The notes under the pieces: generated by a model
Database searches by the model: none
Told to the model about the DNA's origin: nothing
The model's input: only the letters and a program-made list of their open reading frames with translations
Program-made: the position numbers and the translations under genes
Part shown: piece by piece, positions 27,059-35,818 of the stretch
How the letters are laid out: every line of letters begins with the position of its first letter
Position numbering within the stretch: the first letter of the stretch is position 1
DNA from: Flammeovirga pacifica
Lineage (GTDB): Bacteria > Bacteroidota > Bacteroidia > Cytophagales > Flammeovirgaceae
Direction of reading: 5' to 3'
Assembly (NCBI RefSeq): GCF_000807855.2
Contig: NZ_JRYR02000001.1
Span: 2,110,909 to 2,157,327 of the forward strand
DNA: 46,419 nucleotides

Positions 27059-27731
27059 AAGTCGGTTTCCTATTAACTGAAATAATAGAACTAAAAAATT
27101 TTATGATTATGGTCTCTAAATACTATAATTGATTCATGTTTATAGAAATAAAGGAGAGTTAAACTTGATGTTGTTTTAAAGATTGTTGTAAAAGTTGAGC
27201 TGCTTTCTAATAATAGATAAGTGCTTAAATGTTTGACATGTGACGAATATGAAAATTAAAAATTAATAATGAAAGGTATTTTGTGAATAAAAAATAATAA
27301 CAATGATCACAATTAAAAAACAAAGCACACAACAGTTAACTCACTAAATATTAATGTATTATATTATTAAATAGATCATATCAATCATATACCACTATTT
27401 TTATATCAATATTCCTTATCTCAAACCATCCACCATTAACATTGATTACAATCAAACATTATATAATAACAATCCACAACTTAAAATAATCTATAATGGC
27501 TTTTTATTGAGTTAAACCTCCTACAATTAAAATGAGGCCAATTGATAAAAAAAAGTATTCCGACACCAAAAACATTACATCATTAAAGTCACTTTTTCTC
27601 TTTAAAAAAGTTTTTTTTAGTACACCAAATCACTTTTGAATAATTACATGAATTTGTTGTTTATAATTTATTTTATAATTGATATTCAATCAAAATGATA
27701 TAAATTTAAGTAGTTATCCAAATTTTATAAT
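27059..27731. other. long A+T-rich divergent intergenic region
   Basis: This is part of the 746-bp gap between the giant protease (minus) and the first histidine kinase (plus). It contains no open frame with coding character and no strong hairpin. The -7-like CACTTTTG near 27630 has one mismatch and is the best promoter guess for the kinase. Confidence 0.35.
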
Positions 27732-28844
27732 ATGATGTACCCAGGTGCTATTACTCAACTACTTAATGATAAAAACCACATTTATTACCAACTTTATGAC
27801 AACTCTCCAGACATGCATGTTTCTGTAGATTCTGAGAGTGGTAAAATTTTAATGTGTAACAAAACTTTATCAAAAAAAGTAAACATACCCAAAGACGATA
27901 TCATAGGATCCCCCATCCTTGATATGTATCATCCTGACTCTAGAGAAAAAGCTATGAGCGTTTTTAAGATGTTCACAGCAGGCAAAAAAATTGAAAACCA
28001 AAGATTAGATTTAATCACAAAAGGTGGAAAAAAAATCCCTGTTCTTCTAAATGTTGACGCCTTTAGAGATGAAGAAAACAATATCACTTTTAGTAATTCT
28101 TGCTGGAGAGACATATCTGAAATTGAACAGCTTAAAAGTGAAATTAAAGATAATGTACAAGCTAAAAATAAAGAGTTAGAAGAGTTTGTTTACATTGCTT
28201 CTCATGATTTACAAGAACCTTTAAGAACCATAAGTAGCTTTATTGAACTTCTTAAGTTAGAATACAATGATCAACTTGATGAAGAAGCTTTAACCTATTT
28301 AAATTTTATTGAAACGGGTGCTGGAAATATGAAAAATATTATCACCGGTTTATTAGATTTTTCTAGAATAGGTAAAGATGTAGAATTAGAAGAAGTGGAT
28401 TGTAATTCTATTATTCATGATATCATCACAGACTATCACCTTGCTATCAAAGAAAATGATGCTGAAATTACTTCAGAACTTTTACCCCACATTAATGCCT
28501 ATTCTACCGCAATTAGATTACTATTTCAGAATCTAATCAACAATGCGATAAAATTTAAGAAGTTTAATACACCTCCAGAAATTCATATTGAATGTATCAC
28601 TAAAGAAGAAGAATACCACTTTATGATTTCTGATAATGGTATAGGCATCCCAAAAGATAAGTTGAACGATATATTTAAGTTCTTTAAACGCTTAAATAAT
28701 AAGTCGCAATATAAGGGACATGGAATTGGCTTAGCACATTGTAAAAAAATATTAGATATACATGATGGTAAAATCTGGGTTACTTCGGAAGTGAATGAAG
28801 GAAGTACTTTCCATTTTACCCTACCAAAAACAATTAAAAAATGA
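27732..28844 (+). CDS. cytosolic PAS-domain sensor histidine kinase
   Basis: This 370-residue kinase autophosphorylates on a histidine and passes phosphate to a response regulator. It has a PAS domain (about 15-130), a short coiled coil (130-152), an HisKA domain with H158 in IASHDLQEPLRT, and an HATPase domain with N box NLINNAIKFKK, G1 DNGIGIP and G2 GHGIGLAHC. The DLQEPL H-box is typical of phytochrome-type (Cph1-like) kinases that signal to single-domain regulators. There is no membrane segment, so the signal is intracellular. Its stop overlaps the response regulator start by four bases (ATGA), implying translational coupling. A ligand or cofactor for the PAS domain cannot be predicted. 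Confidence 0.93.
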   Translation: MMYPGAITQLLNDKNHIYYQLYDNSPDMHVSVDSESGKILMCNKTLSKKVNIPKDDIIGSPILDMYHPDSREKAMSVFKMFTAGKKIENQRLDLITKGGKKIPVLLNVDAFRDEENNITFSNSCWRDISEIEQLKSEIKDNVQAKNKELEEFVYIASHDLQEPLRTISSFIELLKLEYNDQLDEEALTYLNFIETGAGNMKNIITGLLDFSRIGKDVELEEVDCNSIIHDIITDYHLAIKENDAEITSELLPHINAYSTAIRLLFQNLINNAIKFKKFNTPPEIHIECITKEEEYHFMISDNGIGIPKDKLNDIFKFFKRLNNKSQYKGHGIGLAHCKKILDIHDGKIWVTSEVNEGSTFHFTLPKTIKK

Positions 28845-29218
28845 AACGTTTCCTCTTGATAGATGATGATATCCCCACAAACTACTACAATTCTAAAATC
28901 TTGAAAAAAGTTATTCAGGAGGTTGATATAATTCAATTAGACAATGTACAAGATGCATTAACCTATTTAGATAACCCAGAGAATCCAAAAGTTGATTTTA
29001 TATTTTTAGATATCAATATGCCTGAAATGAATGGATGGGAGTTTCTAGAAAGTTATAAATCTATTCCTAAAGGGATGCATGCAGATACATTGGTTATTAT
29101 GCTGACTACCTCTCTTAATCCTTTTGATCAAAAAAAGGCAGAAGAAAACCCTTTTGTTAACTCTTTTCTTACCAAACCATTAACGAAAGATAAAATTGAA
29201 AAAATTATTAATACTTAA
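28841..29218 (+). CDS. single-domain response regulator (CheY/Rcp1-like)
   Basis: This 125-residue receiver domain has no output domain. The phosphoacceptor is D57 (FLDINMP), the acidic pocket is DDD at 8-10, the conserved T/S is in MLTTS (about 89-91) and the lysine is K112 (FLTKPL). It overlaps the upstream kinase by ATGA. Its 3' end also overlaps the longest possible frame of the next kinase. As in Cph1/Rcp1 pairs, output is probably by protein contact or by onward phosphotransfer. Being placed between two kinases, it may serve both. Confidence 0.93.
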   Translation: MKRFLLIDDDIPTNYYNSKILKKVIQEVDIIQLDNVQDALTYLDNPENPKVDFIFLDINMPEMNGWEFLESYKSIPKGMHADTLVIMLTTSLNPFDQKKAEENPFVNSFLTKPLTKDKIEKIINT

Positions 29219-30377
29219 CGGAATAAGTAATTCTTTAAAACAATATTTTGCTGAAAGTGTGGAAGAGAATGTTGACTATGAAATCATATTAGGACATATT
29301 CTTGAAGGCACAATGGCTGGTTTTTGGGACTGGCATATCAAAGATAATTACGAATACATGAGTCCTGAATTTAAACGTATGTTTGGATATGAAGACCATG
29401 AAATCCCCAACCATCCAGACAGTTGGCAAAAAATAATTCATCCTGATGATTTACCAGGTGTTTTTGATATTTTCCAAAAACATGTCGATTCCAAAGGGAA
29501 ATTCCCTTATGATAATGAAGTGCGCTATTTCCATAAAAATGGTTCTATTGTTTGGGTATTTTGCAGAGGAAAAGTAATTGAATGGGATGCTGAAGGTAAC
29601 CCTGTTAGAATGATAGGAAGCCATATCGACATCACAAAATTAAAGGAGGCAGAGAATACTAAAAAACTAAATAAGCAATTAGAAGAAAAGAATCAGGAAC
29701 TAGAAAGGTTTGCCTATGTAGCTTCTCATGACCTTCAGGAACCTCTTCAAACTATTAATGTTTTTTCTAAATTATTAAAAGAGGAATTTGAAACCAGCTT
29801 AGGAAAAGAAGGAGAGGATTACATTAATTACATCTCTGAAGCAACCAAAAAAATGAGTACTCTTTTACGTTCTTTACTCGATTATTCTTTGATTGGTACC
29901 GAAGATAAAGTCACCATTTGTAATTGCAATGAATTAATTTCTGATATCATCGCTAATAATAAGGAGTTAATTGAGAAAACAGAAACCACTATTTCATTTA
30001 GTCATCTACCGATTATATATGCTTATGACATTCAATTAAAATTAGTTTTCCAAAACCTTATAATGAATGCCATTTCCTTCCATAAAGAGGGCGTTCCTCC
30101 TAAAATTATTATTAGCTGTGAAAAACAAAAAGATGGCTGGAAATTTAAGATATCAGATAATGGACAGGGAATAAAAAAAGAAAACTTAGAACGAATATTT
30201 TTAATTTTTCAGAAATTAAAAACAAAAAATACAGGAGCCGGCATTGGTCTTGCATTTTGTAGAAAAATCATTGATCTCCATAAAGGAGATATTTGGATAG
30301 AATCTGAATTTTCAGTAGGCACTGATATCTTTTTCACCATCAAGAATATAAATTCTATAAATCGCAAAAATATATAA
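29196..30377 (+). CDS. second cytosolic PAS-domain sensor histidine kinase
   Basis: This kinase, up to 393 residues long, has a PAS_3-type domain (about 40-150, GFWDWHIKDNYEYMSPEF, IHPDDL, EVRYFHKNGSIVWV), a short coiled coil, HisKA with H178 (VASHDLQEPLQT) and HATPase (NLIMNAISF, DNGQGIK, GAGIGLAFC). It is a paralogue of the first kinase. The start is uncertain: no ATG precedes the PAS domain. TTG 29196 would overlap the regulator by 23 bases in another frame; GTG 29258 (VEENVDYE) is a plausible alternative. Both kinases lack membrane segments. Tight packing suggests one transcript for kinase, regulator and kinase. Confidence 0.9.
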   Translation: MKKLLILNGISNSLKQYFAESVEENVDYEIILGHILEGTMAGFWDWHIKDNYEYMSPEFKRMFGYEDHEIPNHPDSWQKIIHPDDLPGVFDIFQKHVDSKGKFPYDNEVRYFHKNGSIVWVFCRGKVIEWDAEGNPVRMIGSHIDITKLKEAENTKKLNKQLEEKNQELERFAYVASHDLQEPLQTINVFSKLLKEEFETSLGKEGEDYINYISEATKKMSTLLRSLLDYSLIGTEDKVTICNCNELISDIIANNKELIEKTETTISFSHLPIIYAYDIQLKLVFQNLIMNAISFHKEGVPPKIIISCEKQKDGWKFKISDNGQGIKKENLERIFLIFQKLKTKNTGAGIGLAFCRKIIDLHKGDIWIESEFSVGTDIFFTIKNINSINRKNI

Positions 30378-30421
30378 GTTTAAAGTATTTATAATTTCCA
30401 TAAATTCTTGAACTTTAGGAG

Positions 30422-31279
30422 ATGGAATCTGTCAAGACTTATAAAAACATAAATAAAAGAGACAACAAAGTCTCTTTTAGCATCTCTAAAATGCAAGACA
30501 TTTTTGATAAACGTAACGGTAAAGTAGACGCTCCTCATAGACATGATTTTTATACTTTAGTTTTTACTGAAAAGGCCAAAGGCACCCATAATATCGACTT
30601 CAATGCCTACCCGTTACAGGGAGGGCAATTGTATTTTATTTCACCTGGACAGGTACATCAAATTATTGAAGAAGAGAAATCTTTTGGTTATGCACTTGTA
30701 TTTTCCGCCGACTTCTTAGCTTACAACAATATCTCTACGTCTTTTATTGAAGATCTCAAACTATTTAATGATTTTGAAGACACTCCCCCTCTCACTCCTA
30801 CGTCAGCACAACTCGAAGAAATAAAGCAAACTGTAATCAAGCTATATTCTATACATCAATCTGGTATGGCTTATGAATTAGAAGCCATTGGTTCTTTATT
30901 AAAATATATACTAATTGTATGTACTAATGTATGCAATCTTACATCAGAAGATATTTCTAGTAGTCGTAGTCTACTAAAACAGTTTAAAAACCTAATCGAC
31001 CGACATTATCAGAAAGAACATCATACTTCTTATTATGCAGAGTTACTACACATCACTCCAGATCATTTAAATAAAGTGGTTAAAATGCAAAGTGGTAAAT
31101 CTGCAAAAGAACATATACAAAGTAGATTAACCATTGCAGCAAAAAGGTTACTCTATTTCTCGAATTTAACGACCAAAGAAATTGCTTTCCAACTAGGGTT
31201 TTCTGAACCTGCTAACTTTAGTGCTTTCTTTAAAAAGTGTGTTGGAATAAGCCCATCAAAATTTAAAGCAAATAGCTAA
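30422..31279 (+). CDS. AraC-family regulator with cupin-type sensor domain
   Basis: This 285-residue protein has an N-terminal AraC_binding cupin (about 35-110, PHRHDFYTLVFTEKAKGTH, LYFISPGQVHQI) and a C-terminal AraC helix-turn-helix pair (about 190-283, YYAELLHITPDHLNKVVK and TTKEIAFQLGFSEPANFSAF, ending CVGISPSKFKA). It is cytosolic. Starting 44 bases after the second kinase it may be read through from it, but the 107-bp gap to the pirin gene on the same strand makes pirin the likelier target. The effector is unknown. Confidence 0.92.
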   Translation: MESVKTYKNINKRDNKVSFSISKMQDIFDKRNGKVDAPHRHDFYTLVFTEKAKGTHNIDFNAYPLQGGQLYFISPGQVHQIIEEEKSFGYALVFSADFLAYNNISTSFIEDLKLFNDFEDTPPLTPTSAQLEEIKQTVIKLYSIHQSGMAYELEAIGSLLKYILIVCTNVCNLTSEDISSSRSLLKQFKNLIDRHYQKEHHTSYYAELLHITPDHLNKVVKMQSGKSAKEHIQSRLTIAAKRLLYFSNLTTKEIAFQLGFSEPANFSAFFKKCVGISPSKFKANS

Positions 31280-31386
31280 TAACGGATTTTCATAAGACTT
31301 TGCTTGATTCTAATATTCCTACCCATAGTGTTTTTCTAGACTTTTGTATTACATCAAATCAAAATACACACTTTAAAGAAAACATT

Positions 31387-32103
31387 ATGAAAACGGTATT
31401 ACATACATCAGATAGCAGAGGACACGCCAACCACGGTTGGTTAGATTCACGTCATACATTTAGTTTCTCATCATATCAAAACCCAGAGCGTATGAACTTT
31501 GGAGTACTAAGAGTTTTAAATGATGATAGAGTGGCACCTTCTAAAGGTTTTGGCAAACACCCTCACGACAATATGGAAATCATCTCTATTCCTCTATATG
31601 GAGACTTAGAGCATGAGGATAGCATGGGAAATAAAAAAGTGATTAAAGAAGGTGATATTCAAGTAATGAGTGCCGGAACAGGTATTTTCCATAGTGAATA
31701 CAATCCGAATAACGATAAAGAAGTACAATTCCTTCAGATTTGGGTGTTCCCTAATAAACAATCTGTAGCCCCACGTTATGACCAAAAAACAATTGCTGAT
31801 ATATCTGTTCCTAATCAATTAAATCAAATACTATCTCCTCATGCTGAAGATGCAGGAGTTTGGATTCATCAAAATGCTTGGTTCCATTTAGGAGATTTTG
31901 ATAAGGACACAAATTTAAATTATCCACTTAAAGACAAAAATAACGGGGTCTATATTTTTGTTTTAGAAGGTGATATACTAATTGATAATCAAACACTTAA
32001 TAAAAGAGATGGATTAGGGATTTGGGATACTGAGAGCATCAATTTAAAGGCAAAAAAAGGAGCTAAGGTACTGTTTATGGAAGTCCCTATGCATTTGAAT
32101 TAA
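31387..32103 (+). CDS. pirin family protein (quercetinase/YhaK-like bicupin)
   Basis: This is a 238-residue bicupin from ATG 31387. The frame is open upstream to a TTG at 31300, but the pirin N-terminus (TVLHTSDSRGHANHGWLDSR) begins directly at this ATG. Metal ligands are H58 and H60 (KHPHDN), H102 and E104 (GIFHSEYN), as in YhaK and human pirin. Family members act as quercetin 2,3-dioxygenases or redox-dependent cofactors; activity here is not predictable. A terminator follows 19 bases after the stop, and the AraC gene upstream is the probable regulator. Confidence 0.93.
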   Translation: MKTVLHTSDSRGHANHGWLDSRHTFSFSSYQNPERMNFGVLRVLNDDRVAPSKGFGKHPHDNMEIISIPLYGDLEHEDSMGNKKVIKEGDIQVMSAGTGIFHSEYNPNNDKEVQFLQIWVFPNKQSVAPRYDQKTIADISVPNQLNQILSPHAEDAGVWIHQNAWFHLGDFDKDTNLNYPLKDKNNGVYIFVLEGDILIDNQTLNKRDGLGIWDTESINLKAKKGAKVLFMEVPMHLN

Positions 32104-32122
32104 ACTATAGTATAATTAATGG

Positions 32123-32156
32123 AAACTCATCATTCATGATATGGTGAGTTTTCTTA
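32123..32156 (+). terminator. terminator of the pirin gene
   Basis: A 10-bp stem AAACTCATCA (32123-32132) / TGGTGAGTTT (32142-32151) with one G-T wobble is followed by TCTTATTT. Confidence 0.75.
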
Positions 32157-32208
32157 TTTACAACAACACCTAAACAATTGATTTACTGACCATTACACCA
32201 CAAATATC

Positions 32209-33171
32209 TTATTTTTCTATCTGACAAAGTATTGCCTTTAAAACATTAATCGCAACACTATTTCCGAATTGTTTGTATGCCTGTGTAATTTTAGAAACAA
32301 TTTTAAAAGAATCTGGAAATCCTTGAATACGTGCACATTCTCTAGGTGATAATTTTCTTATGACCTTATCGACTTGATATAAACCTGTTCGAGAACCTAC
32401 TCCCCCACCATAAGCAGATAAGGTAATTGCATGTCCTCTGATATCATAAATTCTCTCTCCCTGCCCTCCTTTATTTACACGACCAATCTGTATGGGTTTA
32501 TTGGGTAAAACAATATTTCCATCAGCATCTTCCTGTGGTTGATAATCTTTATACATATCAATATCAGATCGTACTACAGGTTTTACTTCTGGCTTTTTTT
32601 CTAAAAAATCTTTTAATTGGATTTTATGCTTTTGGGGCGACGGAAAACTAAAGGTATCCATCACTACATCTTTTCTAAAACACACAAAATAGATACGCTC
32701 TCTATTTTGAGGTAAACCATATTGTGAAGCATTCAACACCTTATAATCTACAGAATACCCTAAATCATCTAATGTTTGAACTACCACCCTAAGTGTATTC
32801 CCTCCATCATGTCTTTGAAAATTTCTCACATTTTCTAATAACAATAGTTTGGGTTGATGATGGTGAACAATTCTTGCGATATCAAAAAAAAGTGTTCCCC
32901 TAGCATCTTCAAAACCTTTTTGTTTACCCGAAATGGAAAAAGCTTGACATGGAAAACCAGCACAAAGTATATCGTGTTGGGGGATATCATTTTCATCAAT
33001 TTTAGTAATATCACCTTTAGGTTTTAATCCATAATTGATGGCATAAGTTTTTGCGGCATGATCGTCCCATTCTGAGGCAAAAACACACTCGGCTCCAAAA
33101 CTATTTAAAGCTTGGTGAAAACCTCCAATCCCTGCAAAAAGATCAATAAACTTTAGTCCTTTGATGATCAT
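32209..33171 (-). CDS. dcm: orphan DNA (cytosine-5) methyltransferase
   Basis: This 320-residue C5 methyltransferase transfers a methyl group from SAM to cytosine in a specific DNA site. Motifs: I FIDLFAGIGGF (about 8-18), IV GFPCQAFS with catalytic C75, VI ENV with E113, VIII QNRERI (about 155-160), IX RECARIQGFP, X QFGNSVAINV. The target recognition region (about 190-265) is short, so the site cannot be deduced. No restriction endonuclease or Vsr gene is adjacent, so it is an orphan, either regulatory or protective. It starts at ATG 33171. A hairpin TTGATAAA/TTTATCAA lies about 50 bases upstream. Confidence 0.95.
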   Translation of the reverse strand: MIIKGLKFIDLFAGIGGFHQALNSFGAECVFASEWDDHAAKTYAINYGLKPKGDITKIDENDIPQHDILCAGFPCQAFSISGKQKGFEDARGTLFFDIARIVHHHQPKLLLLENVRNFQRHDGGNTLRVVVQTLDDLGYSVDYKVLNASQYGLPQNRERIYFVCFRKDVVMDTFSFPSPQKHKIQLKDFLEKKPEVKPVVRSDIDMYKDYQPQEDADGNIVLPNKPIQIGRVNKGGQGERIYDIRGHAITLSAYGGGVGSRTGLYQVDKVIRKLSPRECARIQGFPDSFKIVSKITQAYKQFGNSVAINVLKAILCQIEK

Positions 33172-33218
33172 GATAAAATTACCTACATAAAAGTAGCAAG
33201 GTATTATTAAATTATTGA

Positions 33219-33238
33219 TTGATAAAGGAGTTTATCAA
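33219..33238. promoter_or_regulatory. inverted repeat upstream of the methyltransferase
   Basis: TTGATAAA (33219-33226) and TTTATCAA (33231-33238) flank GGAG, about 50 bases before the methyltransferase start. It could be an operator or a leader hairpin. Confidence 0.3.
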
Positions 33239-33249
33239 TTATTAAAAAC

Positions 33250-33277
33250 AAAAAGGGAAACTCTTGCTTCCCTTTTT
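33250..33277 (-). terminator. terminator of the small lipoprotein gene
   Basis: A perfect 10-bp stem AAAAAGGGAA (33250-33259) / TTCCCTTTTT (33268-33277) has an 8-base loop and T-rich sequence on both sides. It lies 17 bases after the lipoprotein stop. Confidence 0.85.
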
Positions 33278-33293
33278 ATTTTATGCATTAAAA

Positions 33294-33485
33294 TTATTTT
33301 GAATTTGTATGCGATAATCTTACTTTCTTATTCATCCACTTAGTTGTTTTTCTTTTGTTATGATCTGTATGATTACCATAATCAGACATAAAAATCGAAG
33401 TTTTGCAACTTGATAATGTCGCCATAAGAAGTAAAAAAGCAAATAGTTTTACTGCTGAAGATTTAATTGAGTTTAAATTTATCAT
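33294..33485 (-). CDS. small lipoprotein, function unknown
   Basis: This 63-residue protein from ATG 33485 has a lipoprotein signal (KLFAFLLLMATLSSC) that leaves only about 36 mature residues, basic and polar (HNKRKTTKWMNKK). An in-frame TTG at 33503 is less likely as the start. There is no recognised domain. A terminator follows directly. Small lipoproteins of this size are common and poorly conserved; its membrane location is the only supported statement. Confidence 0.65.
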   Translation of the reverse strand: MINLNSIKSSAVKLFAFLLLMATLSSCKTSIFMSDYGNHTDHNKRKTTKWMNKKVRLSHTNSK

Positions 33486-33767
33486 ATGTCGAAAAAATTG
33501 CAACTAATTAGAGTTAGCTGTTACTCTATCAGTTTGTATTAGTAATTAGTAAAATACGATGTCGTAATGTTATAAGTATCAAGACAAATGCAATGCCAAA
33601 AGACAAAAAAATCATCGAATATTACTACTTATTAAACTACACCTAACACTATATCAAAAAAGTTATAATTACATCCTAGAAAAGTTATGTTTTCAATTAA
33701 TGCCTATCTAAATCATTCAAAAGCATCATATTGTAAAGTATCGTATCAAAAAAAATCTTTAGGTTAA

Positions 33768-33898
33768 GGAACGAATGCGCTCTATTCAAACACTTTTTTC
33801 ATGTTTGATCACCTTACTTAAAGAAACCCAAAAAAGTTGGCAAAGGCTTAGATTTAACTAAGAAAGCTACAGCAAATGAACAGATAGCAATTGTTTAA
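33768..33898 (+). pseudogene. possible frame-broken coding remnant in an intergenic gap
   Basis: In the 526-bp gap 33504-34029, one frame reads GTNALYSNTFFMFDHLT, hits TAA, continues RNPKKLAKA, then a +1 shift gives LDLTKKATANEQIAIV and a stop at 33896-33898. This gives a plausible protein only if one stop and one frameshift are ignored. It could be a decayed mobile-element gene or chance. The rest of the gap shows nothing recognisable. Confidence 0.2.
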
Positions 33899-34029
33899 CA
33901 CCAAAGTAATGAAATAGTTAGTAAATAATAGGGTAATGATAGAACCTTATTTTTATCTTGTAACATGCTCAAAACAAAAATATAAAGACAAGTTAGTAAT
34001 TGCTTTTCTTTCACAATGTTCTTTAAAAT

Positions 34030-34437
34030 ATGAAATCAAAAAAAGCCTATTTAGGCATCAGCTTTTCTAACCGTAAATTATTTTCAAAAGAAGTAAATGC
34101 CCTTCAAAATACTCTCAATCAGAAAAAAATAGAGTTGATGGTATTTGTGGATAAATATCGATTTGAGCCTCATCAGGAAGTAGAAATGATGCAAACTGCT
34201 TTTCAAGAAATTGAGCAATGTGATGTATTTATTGCTGAACTGACTTCTAAGGCAATAGGTGTTGGCATAGAACTAGGCTATGCTTATAAATTAGGTTTAC
34301 CTATCATTTATATTAGAAAAACAGGTAGCGAATATTCTACTACTGCAGCTGGGTGTGCACAAGAAATATATGAGTATGAAGACGATTTAGATTTAAGCAA
34401 TTATCTTAGTCAGATAATACCACAATTACTTAAATAG
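34030..34437 (+). CDS. nucleoside 2-deoxyribosyltransferase / DNPH1-like protein
   Basis: This 135-residue Rossmann-like protein has the family core CDVFIAELTSKAIGVGIELG; E81 in GVGIELG matches the catalytic glutamate position of deoxyribosyltransferases and of the deoxynucleotide N-hydrolase DNPH1 (Rcl). The N-terminal strand-loop AYLGISFSNRKL would bind the base or phosphate. Such enzymes cleave or exchange the N-glycosidic bond of deoxynucleosides or deoxynucleotides. It is cytosolic. Two membrane-protein genes follow on the same strand, with gaps of 43 and 93 bases, but no functional link is evident. It could equally belong to the related TIR/Lonely-guy-like SLOG superfamily. Confidence 0.7.
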   Translation: MKSKKAYLGISFSNRKLFSKEVNALQNTLNQKKIELMVFVDKYRFEPHQEVEMMQTAFQEIEQCDVFIAELTSKAIGVGIELGYAYKLGLPIIYIRKTGSEYSTTAAGCAQEIYEYEDDLDLSNYLSQIIPQLLK

Positions 34438-34480
34438 TATCGTATATTTAAGTTAATAACTAACTAAAAACTCTCTTTAC

Positions 34481-35155
34481 ATGAACTCTCCCTACAATAG
34501 ATTTTTTAAATTTTCATTAAAAGAAAAAACAAAATTCTTCTTACAATTATTTGGTTGTCTTTTACTAATCGTAGGTAGTATAAGTATATTTATTATTTGG
34601 ATAAACCCGCAGCTTTCGTTTATCTGCATGTTTCTCTTCTTTTTTAGTTTATCTATTATAGCACCTTTTATTGATGTTCCTAGCATGGTTAAAAGTGGTA
34701 AAATAACTTACCACTCTTTGTTCTTTTTAGCCGAGAAAGAAAACAAGGGAGTTATAAAAGTACACGGTGGAACATTATTCGATTACTATTTTGTATTTCA
34801 AAAAAACATGAAAGGTCAGGAACGTACCAAATTAGTAATTTATGAATATCTCAAAGGGTTAAAAAACTTGATTGAATCTCAAAATCAAGATATTATTATT
34901 GAAGGAACAAGCTATATAATAAACGAGAGAACTGCTAAGAAATTAGGCTTAAAAAAAGTACAAACCAACAGTAGTCAATTGATCATTTTGATATTTAATT
35001 ATTTCAATCTTGCTATGTCAATTTCACTCGTTAAAAGAAAACTTCATTTACCTAATTTATCAAATTTAAATACCTATCAAGGAGAAGTTTCAGCCATTAA
35101 ATCAAAAGAAGTATTTATCGATAAAATGATATCAAGATTAGATGCCAATAATTAA
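34481..35155 (+). CDS. membrane protein of unknown function
   Basis: This 224-residue protein has two adjacent hydrophobic helices (about 17-41 and 45-66), then a soluble alpha/beta region (about 70-224). The latter has a segment IIIEGTSYIINERTAKKLGL that faintly recalls the end of GNAT folds, but no acetyl-CoA motif is seen. I do not recognise a family. It is in the same direction as the preceding gene with a 43-bp gap. Confidence 0.7.
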   Translation: MNSPYNRFFKFSLKEKTKFFLQLFGCLLLIVGSISIFIIWINPQLSFICMFLFFFSLSIIAPFIDVPSMVKSGKITYHSLFFLAEKENKGVIKVHGGTLFDYYFVFQKNMKGQERTKLVIYEYLKGLKNLIESQNQDIIIEGTSYIINERTAKKLGLKKVQTNSSQLIILIFNYFNLAMSISLVKRKLHLPNLSNLNTYQGEVSAIKSKEVFIDKMISRLDANN

Positions 35156-35248
35156 TTTACATATTTAATACTAAAAAATAAGGTGATTCAAATCTCAATA
35201 TCTATTTTTAGAAATTGGTTATAATAATATTATTCAAAACACTTCCAA

Positions 35249-35743
35249 TTGAAATTTACAAAAGAACATTTCATATTACTTGAAGAGATAAAAAAATCAA
35301 GTAATCAATCCATCAACTTGATGGATATTAAATTTGAAAACTACTTACAAAAAGAACGTTTACAGATTTTAATTGATGAACTGATTCAGTTTGATCTTAT
35401 AGAGAATGAAGAGGATGAAAATACTTTTTATATCACTCCTCATGGTTATGAGTTTCTAGATGATTACGTAGAAGAAGATGAGGAAGAATATGTGACAGAA
35501 AAACTGACTGATGAACAATTGATGGAAAAAATCAACTTCTTCGGTATCGATAAATTTAAATATTACCTGTTTACCTGGTTTATTTTATTCATGATTATCT
35601 TGACTACATTTATTTATTATAAGATCTCAAACTCTTCACAATCTGATATAGAAGATTTTATTAAAGGAATAAATACTGATCAAATTCAAGAAGTTTTCCA
35701 AAGCGATACCATTAAAAGTAATTCTAATAATGATCCGAATTAA
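35249..35743 (+). CDS. winged-helix-like protein with single membrane helix, unknown
   Basis: This 164-residue protein has an N-terminal region (about 1-75) that looks like a winged helix: helices, then a beta wing at FYITPHGYEFLDDY. A very acidic linker follows (EEDEEEY), then one membrane helix (about 108-128, YLFTWFILFMIILTTFIYY) and a short tail. It starts at TTG 35249; no better start exists before ATG at codon 24. A membrane-tethered regulator is possible but unproven. Confidence 0.65.
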   Translation: MKFTKEHFILLEEIKKSSNQSINLMDIKFENYLQKERLQILIDELIQFDLIENEEDENTFYITPHGYEFLDDYVEEDEEEYVTEKLTDEQLMEKINFFGIDKFKYYLFTWFILFMIILTTFIYYKISNSSQSDIEDFIKGINTDQIQEVFQSDTIKSNSNNDPN

Positions 35744-35818
35744 GTCGCTTCTTATTAAAATAAATCTCCTATTCTCCCCTTGATTACAAAAATAAAAAAC
35801 ACTCTAAATTACACCTAA

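Noticed and set aside
28583-28936. 117-residue minus-strand frame over the kinase/regulator junction
   Set aside because: It is antisense to the HATPase domain and the start of the regulator, both with intact motifs.
31300-31386. N-terminal extension of the pirin gene from TTG 31300
   Set aside because: The pirin domain begins exactly at ATG 31387, and the extra 29 residues have no family match or signal-peptide character.
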